Shown: one piece after another, positions 22,526 to 64,000 of the stretch
Layout of the letters: each line of letters opens with the position of its first letter
Position numbering within the stretch: position 1 is the first letter of the stretch
Source of the DNA: Megascapheus bottae
Taxonomy: Eukaryota; Chordata; Mammalia; Rodentia; Geomyidae
NCBI GenBank assembly: GCA_024803745.1
Contig: JANJXV010000013.1
Coordinates: 10,726,001-10,790,000 of the forward strand
Direction of reading: 5' to 3'
Length of the DNA: 64,000 bases
The notes under the pieces: model-generated
The model's input: only the letters and a program-made list of their open reading frames with translations
What the model was told of the DNA's origin: nothing
The model's database searches: none
Made by a program: the position numbers and the translations under genes

Positions 22526-24545
22526 TTTCCAGATTTGTGGTTACATTTATTCTGAAAACAGGACAGGCCTCTTCTTTCCCATTCTGTGGTGACACTAGAG
22601 GAGAGTAAGCCCAGGTGGCATGGCTGCAGGGCACACTTATCAGCACATGGAGACTCCCAAGACCTCCTGGGTGCAGAGAGGGAGCAAAGCAACTGTCCCC
22701 CTTTGACCCATCCTCTTCTGTATGGTCACCAGAACCTCTTGGGGACAGAGGTCCCTGCACATCCAGGAGCCAGCCTGGCCTACTATGAGGAGAAGGCAAG
22801 GCTGCCATACAATGCTGCTGGAAGCAGGAGGCAGTGCAAGGCCCCCAGGTGAAGCCCACACCAGTGTGCCCCCTTGGTTCAGGTCTGTCCCTTTGTTCCA
22901 GGGGGTATGGCTGAGCAAAGCTCCACTGGTGAAACTGATCAACCTGGGCTCCCCTCTCCATCTCTGACTCAGAAGTTTGAATGTGTAATAGCCATTGACG
23001 ATGGTGATTACATGAGGGTGCTGAGGTCCACAGAGAAAGGGGTGTCACCTTCCCTCACTCACTTTCCAAGTGAGGGGCCAACAAACAGGAGTCACCGGCC
23101 CCACTTAGCTGAGGGAGAATTCGAGGCACGGAGGCTTCAGTGACTTGCTCCTGGTCAGGTGGAGATCGTCCGCCAGAAGCCTCGACTTTCCAGAAGGAAT
23201 CCTCTTCCTTTTTACTTCCTTCCCCTCTTATGCACGGTCAGCGGTGAGCAAGGCCGAGAAGTCAGAATCTAGCACCTCCACCAGGATCCCAAACCCCACC
23301 TTGGGTTCCTGAAACAAGTCACCACTCTGCAGCATCTCCCCCGCTCTGTGGCTCTTCTGGAAGTATAGGTGTAGGACAACCCCAGCACTAACAGCTCCAC
23401 AGGAGCCTGGCAGCGCCAGCTTGTACATGCCAGGGCCCAGCTGCTCACTCTTCCCCCTCCTCTCAGAAGGCCTCCCCTTACCCACCTCTCTCCTCAGGTG
23501 GAGCCAAAATAAAACCAGAGGACCCTCAAAAATTACTTTAAGAAGAAAGAGGACTCAGGTTCCCCCTGGTTAAAACTGAGTCGAAAACACAAAAAGGACT
23601 GAAAAGGAATGTTTTGGTCCGGGCAGCAAAGAGAACAGTGAGGCTGGTTAGGGGAATGTTCACAGAGGACCTCTGGGTGGGTGAGGGTCACCCAACAGAT
23701 GGCCTGCCTTGGTGGGCCTGGCCTGGCACCCCCCCTTAGGAAAATCTGGGGGTGTACAGCAAAGGAGCAAGAGCCTCTCCCTATATCCCCACAGCCACGA
23801 CCCACTGACTGGGTGCCATCTTCCCACACCAGGAGGGAGGCGGGTGACTGTTCCCCTCAAGGGGTTTCAGACCAGGAGTGGCCAGGAAGGGAGTAAAGTA
23901 GCAATGAGAAGGCGTCTGTTGCTTGGCTGGGCATCTGCCTCTGAGAAGACCTGAGGACAGAAGTGGAGGTGGAGGCCATGGTGGTGTTCTGCTTCACCTG
24001 GACCCTTTAGGCATCTTCTATCCTCCTGGCCAATCTCCCTTGAGTGGCCAAATGGACAGGGAGGACAAGAGAAGGAATTGTCACTTGTATCTTTCCCCAG
24101 TCCCAGCCTAAGCGTGAATCCATAGCTGGCCAGGAAAAGCCCTTTCAAGGTGACTCAAAAGGGACTGGGTTGGGTCTGTATCAAGGGGCAGGACTGGGTC
24201 ATGGGGACAGGGAAATTTGTAAACAAGTGACATCTTCCTGGCACTCCTTGGCAGACAGCAGGGCCTGGAACAATTTTCAACGGGTAGACTCCCGTCGCAG
24301 AGGCAATTCTGGGGTGGGGAGGGCTATTTTAAATCTCAGGCAAGAAGATGCCCCAACAAGAAAGGAATGCTCTGAGGCCCTCAGGATACTGGGGCTCAGA
24401 GAGGGGCGGAGATTTCCCAAGGTCACACAGCAAGGCAGTGGAAGGGTGGAAAAAACCCTAGTGTCTGGCTTCCAGGCTGAATCCAGGCCTGGGGGGACAT
24501 GCAGGTGGTGGTGAGAGCCGCTGGCGCTAGGTGGAGGAGCAGGTG
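22526..24545 (-). other. CAPN5: CAPN5 3'UTR (inferred, about 2 kb)
   Basis: No further calpain coding sequence follows the stop at 24546. The first convincing minus-strand poly(A) signal downstream is AATAAA at 22551-22546. It is followed by a GT-rich stretch (GTGTTTGTCTGTCC) at about 22520-22508, so cleavage near 22526 is likely. The UTR holds an MIR-like relic at about 24380-24445 and no young SINE. The 3' end is inference and would need transcript data. Confidence 0.6.
22546..22551 (-). terminator. Poly(A) signal AATAAA, probable CAPN5 3' end
   Basis: The hexamer AATAAA lies on the minus strand about 2.0 kb past the CAPN5 stop, with a GT-rich downstream element 25-40 nt further on. The spacing and arrangement are canonical. 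Confidence 0.55.
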
Positions 24546-61586
<37,041 letters not shown>

Positions 61587-61622
61587 GGTGGCTGCTGCCC
61601 CAGGAAGGGGATGTGGGACTAC

Positions 61623-64000
61623 CTGGAGGACAGGAAGCAGGACAGACCATCACTCAGCAGTACCTGGGCTCCCTGCTGTGCCCGAGTGCCTGTGTGCTTC
61701 TCTCCCAGCAGCCCAGGGAAGCAGCGACATCATTCCCCCATCACACAGGCAAGGAGGTGGAAGGGTGGGCAGGGACCTGCCAGAGCTCACACAGCTGATC
61801 CTCAAAGACTAACCCAACGCTGCCACGCTGCCACCCCGTTCTCTCCTTTCCAAGGCCCAGGGGTGAGACCAGGAGCACTGGCCACAGGGCTGGCCCAGGC
61901 CACACCCATCTCCCTCCCTTCCTTTGTTTGACCAGCCTTCCCCTCCCAGAGAAAGCCACACAGGTCACCAGCCCCAGGGCTCCCAAGCTGGCATCAGCTC
62001 AAACTCAGCGCAGGCATCTCTGTGTGTTCAGGGCTAGGTGCTCTCCTCCTCATCCTGACCTCTGGGCAACCGTGGGGGGAAATCTTTGGCTGACCAAAGG
62101 CAAGGGACACGGACAAGACCAGTGTGGTTGGGGAGGCCTCAGAGAGGGGCAGGAGAAGAAGAAAGGAGTGGAAGGAAGAAAAGGAGGGGAGGCAGCAGGG
62201 GTTGCATCTGAGTGGCTGTCCTCGACTCAGGCCAGCAGGCAAAGCTCAACCCCTGTGGACCCTGAGGCCAGCTTGGGGTAATACTGCAACCCCATCTAAG
62301 TATAGGCCAACCCTGAGGGAAACCGAGGCTTCTGGAAGCAAAGTTTCAATACAGGATTCAGGTAGATGTCAATCCTGACTGCACCACTTGGTTACTGCCA
62401 AGCGACCCTGGACAAGTCCCTCAACCTCTCTGACCCCCCAGCCTCCCATCTCAAGGACAGGAACACCCTGCTTCAACCGGAGGAAGATGCCCGAGGACAG
62501 AGGAAGGAGTGACCAGGCCTCTTCTCAGTCCCAGGGAGACACCATCTCCCTGGCACCTGCCACATGCCAGAGCCTCTTGCTTTATCAACTGCTGGATGGC
62601 ACAGTGGCCATTTTTCTGCAAGAGCTGGCATGTGTCAAGGTGAAGTGACTTGCTCAAGTTCTAGGTAGGAGTCTGGATTCGAACTAAGGTCTTGGGCAGT
62701 TCAACCTTGGTTCCAGGATCCTGGCACTTTGTACCCCAGCTTGAGCTAGGCCTCACAGGAAGGAGCTGAGACAGGGTGGTGTGGACATGGAAGGACAGCA
62801 AGGAGGACAGGAAGGGCCCATTACTCCACCTTCTGAGAGTGTTTGTGTGCCCTGTTCCACGCTGGTGGCTACACCAGCTTTCACCTTTACCATTCCTGCA
62901 GGACAGGCACTTAACTAACCTCTCTGGCTTCTCAGCTGCTGGGGGAGGTAAACAGCCTCAACTCCTCCTCCAGTGCTCCTCTCAGACTTGGAGGCTGAAG
63001 GAAGACCAAGGGACCAGGCACCAAGCCGTTACTAGCCCTGCTCCATGCTGAGGTTCCAGGAGCCGAGGCTCAGACCGCAATTTAACCCATACGAATTAGA
63101 TCGGAGAAGCTGAAGCAGGAGCCCAGGAAGCAGCTCAGTGTTTCCAGTATTTCTAAGCCCAGAGGGCTCAGAGAGGAAGAGCAGATGGGCTGAGGTCCCC
63201 CAGCTGGGCTGATGGAGACAGGGTTCGGGAGGAGCCAACATCTCAGGGAGGGCCTGCTCCAAGGAGAAGAGGTGGGGGTTGATGGGGGGGGGGGCGGAGG
63301 AAAACAGGGGCAGGGCTGGCCCCCTTTGGATATGACTCAGCTCAGCCTCTCTCCCCCTCACCCCTGCTAGCCAGGCTGACTTTGAACCACTTACGCTGGA
63401 ATGTCTGGGTCCTGGCCTTTACAGAAACAGCCTGCCTGGCCCCCCCACCCCTGTGTACGCTGTGACCCCCACCCCACACAGCTCTCCCTGTAGCTCCAGT
63501 CACTCATGAAAAGTCACAGATAATACAAGGGGGGCGGGCAGGAGAGTGGGCTTCTCAGCCCCATCTCTCCTCACATCTGGGCTTTGGGTAGGGTCCCTTC
63601 CATCCCCTGAGCAGTTTTGCACTGCATTAGAACTAAGCCCAGTCCTATAGTCTAAAAGATTCTTCCCTGCTGCCCCGACAATCAGCACACTTTTCCATCT
63701 CTGCCCTCCTCTACTCTGGCCTATGCTTCAGTTCTATGAGCTCCTTAGAGGTTCCCCTAAAATGATTAACTCAGGGCCTTTGCACATGCTGTTCTTTCTT
63801 TTTTTTTTTTTACAATCTGTTCTTTCTACAATCCAGCCCTCACCTTGTTATGCTGGGATCCTCCTCCCCCCCCCCCAAATAGAGCCCATTGCATGTGTCT
63901 GCTTATCCACTCCTTGTCCATTCTTCCAGCCCACTGCTCTCCTCTCCCCCACAGGGACTGTGTCCAACACACTCTTTATTCTTGGCTCCAAGACAGGGGT
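61623..64000. other. CAPN5 intron 1 (partial)
   Basis: Unique-looking sequence with no recognised exon. MIR-like relics are likely near 62370-62440 and 62620-62700. The CAPN5 noncoding first exon and promoter are expected beyond the right edge, by comparison with the human gene. Confidence 0.7.
62370..62440. repeat. MIR-like relic
   Basis: CAATCCTGACTGCACCACTT, then CCCTGGACAAGTCCCTCAAC and CTCTCTGA resemble the MIR core. Recognised by eye only. Confidence 0.4.

Overview
This is a mammalian, and very probably rodent, genomic window. The genes are split by GT-AG introns. The intergenic and intronic space is filled with tRNA-derived and 7SL-derived SINEs, MIR-like relics and microsatellites. 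The commonest SINE is a dimer. Its left half is ID-like (tRNA-Ala-derived, with pol III A and B boxes). Its right half carries the recurring words 'gctgtggctcaagtggtaga' and 'ctgagttcaagccccaggac'. This matches my recollection of the IDL-Geo SINE described only from geomyoid rodents (kangaroo rats, pocket mice, pocket gophers), so the host is most likely a geomyoid. The species cannot be read from the sequence.

All three recognisable genes lie on the minus strand, so they read from high to low coordinates. CAPN5 (calpain-5) has its whole 640-codon coding sequence in 12 coding exons between 61586 and 24546. Every splice junction is GT-AG, the phases agree, and the catalytic Cys81, His252 and Asn284 are present. 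Its 5' noncoding exon should lie beyond 64000. The single-exon OMP gene (olfactory marker protein, 163 aa, 45727-45236) is nested in CAPN5 intron 3 on the same strand. Downstream of CAPN5 is the 5' end of MYO7A (unconventional myosin VIIa): a six-codon first coding exon at 17200-17183 and a 38-codon second coding exon at 4263-4150. The rest of MYO7A lies to the left of the window. The order CAPN5 (with OMP inside), then MYO7A, is the conserved mammalian arrangement (human 11q13.5).

Layout: 1-4149, MYO7A intron; 4150-17254, MYO7A coding exons 1 and 2 with a 12.9 kb SINE-rich intron between them; 17255-22525, MYO7A noncoding exon 1 and promoter region (not resolved) and the CAPN5-MYO7A intergenic space, which holds an 875-bp tandem array of 33/66-bp units; 22526-24545, CAPN5 3'UTR; 24546-61622, CAPN5 exons and introns with OMP inside intron 3; 61623-64000, CAPN5 intron 1.

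I see no undescribed gene system such as a defence island, and no CRISPR. The observations most worth checking are: the GC-box/KLF-like tandem array between CAPN5 and MYO7A; the loss of the Met12 codon of MYO7A, which I recall as the start of a short isoform; three independent SINE insertions at one homologous site inside older SINEs; a composite B1-like/Geo SINE; two inverted SINE pairs in CAPN5 introns; and a set of strong CTCF-like motifs.
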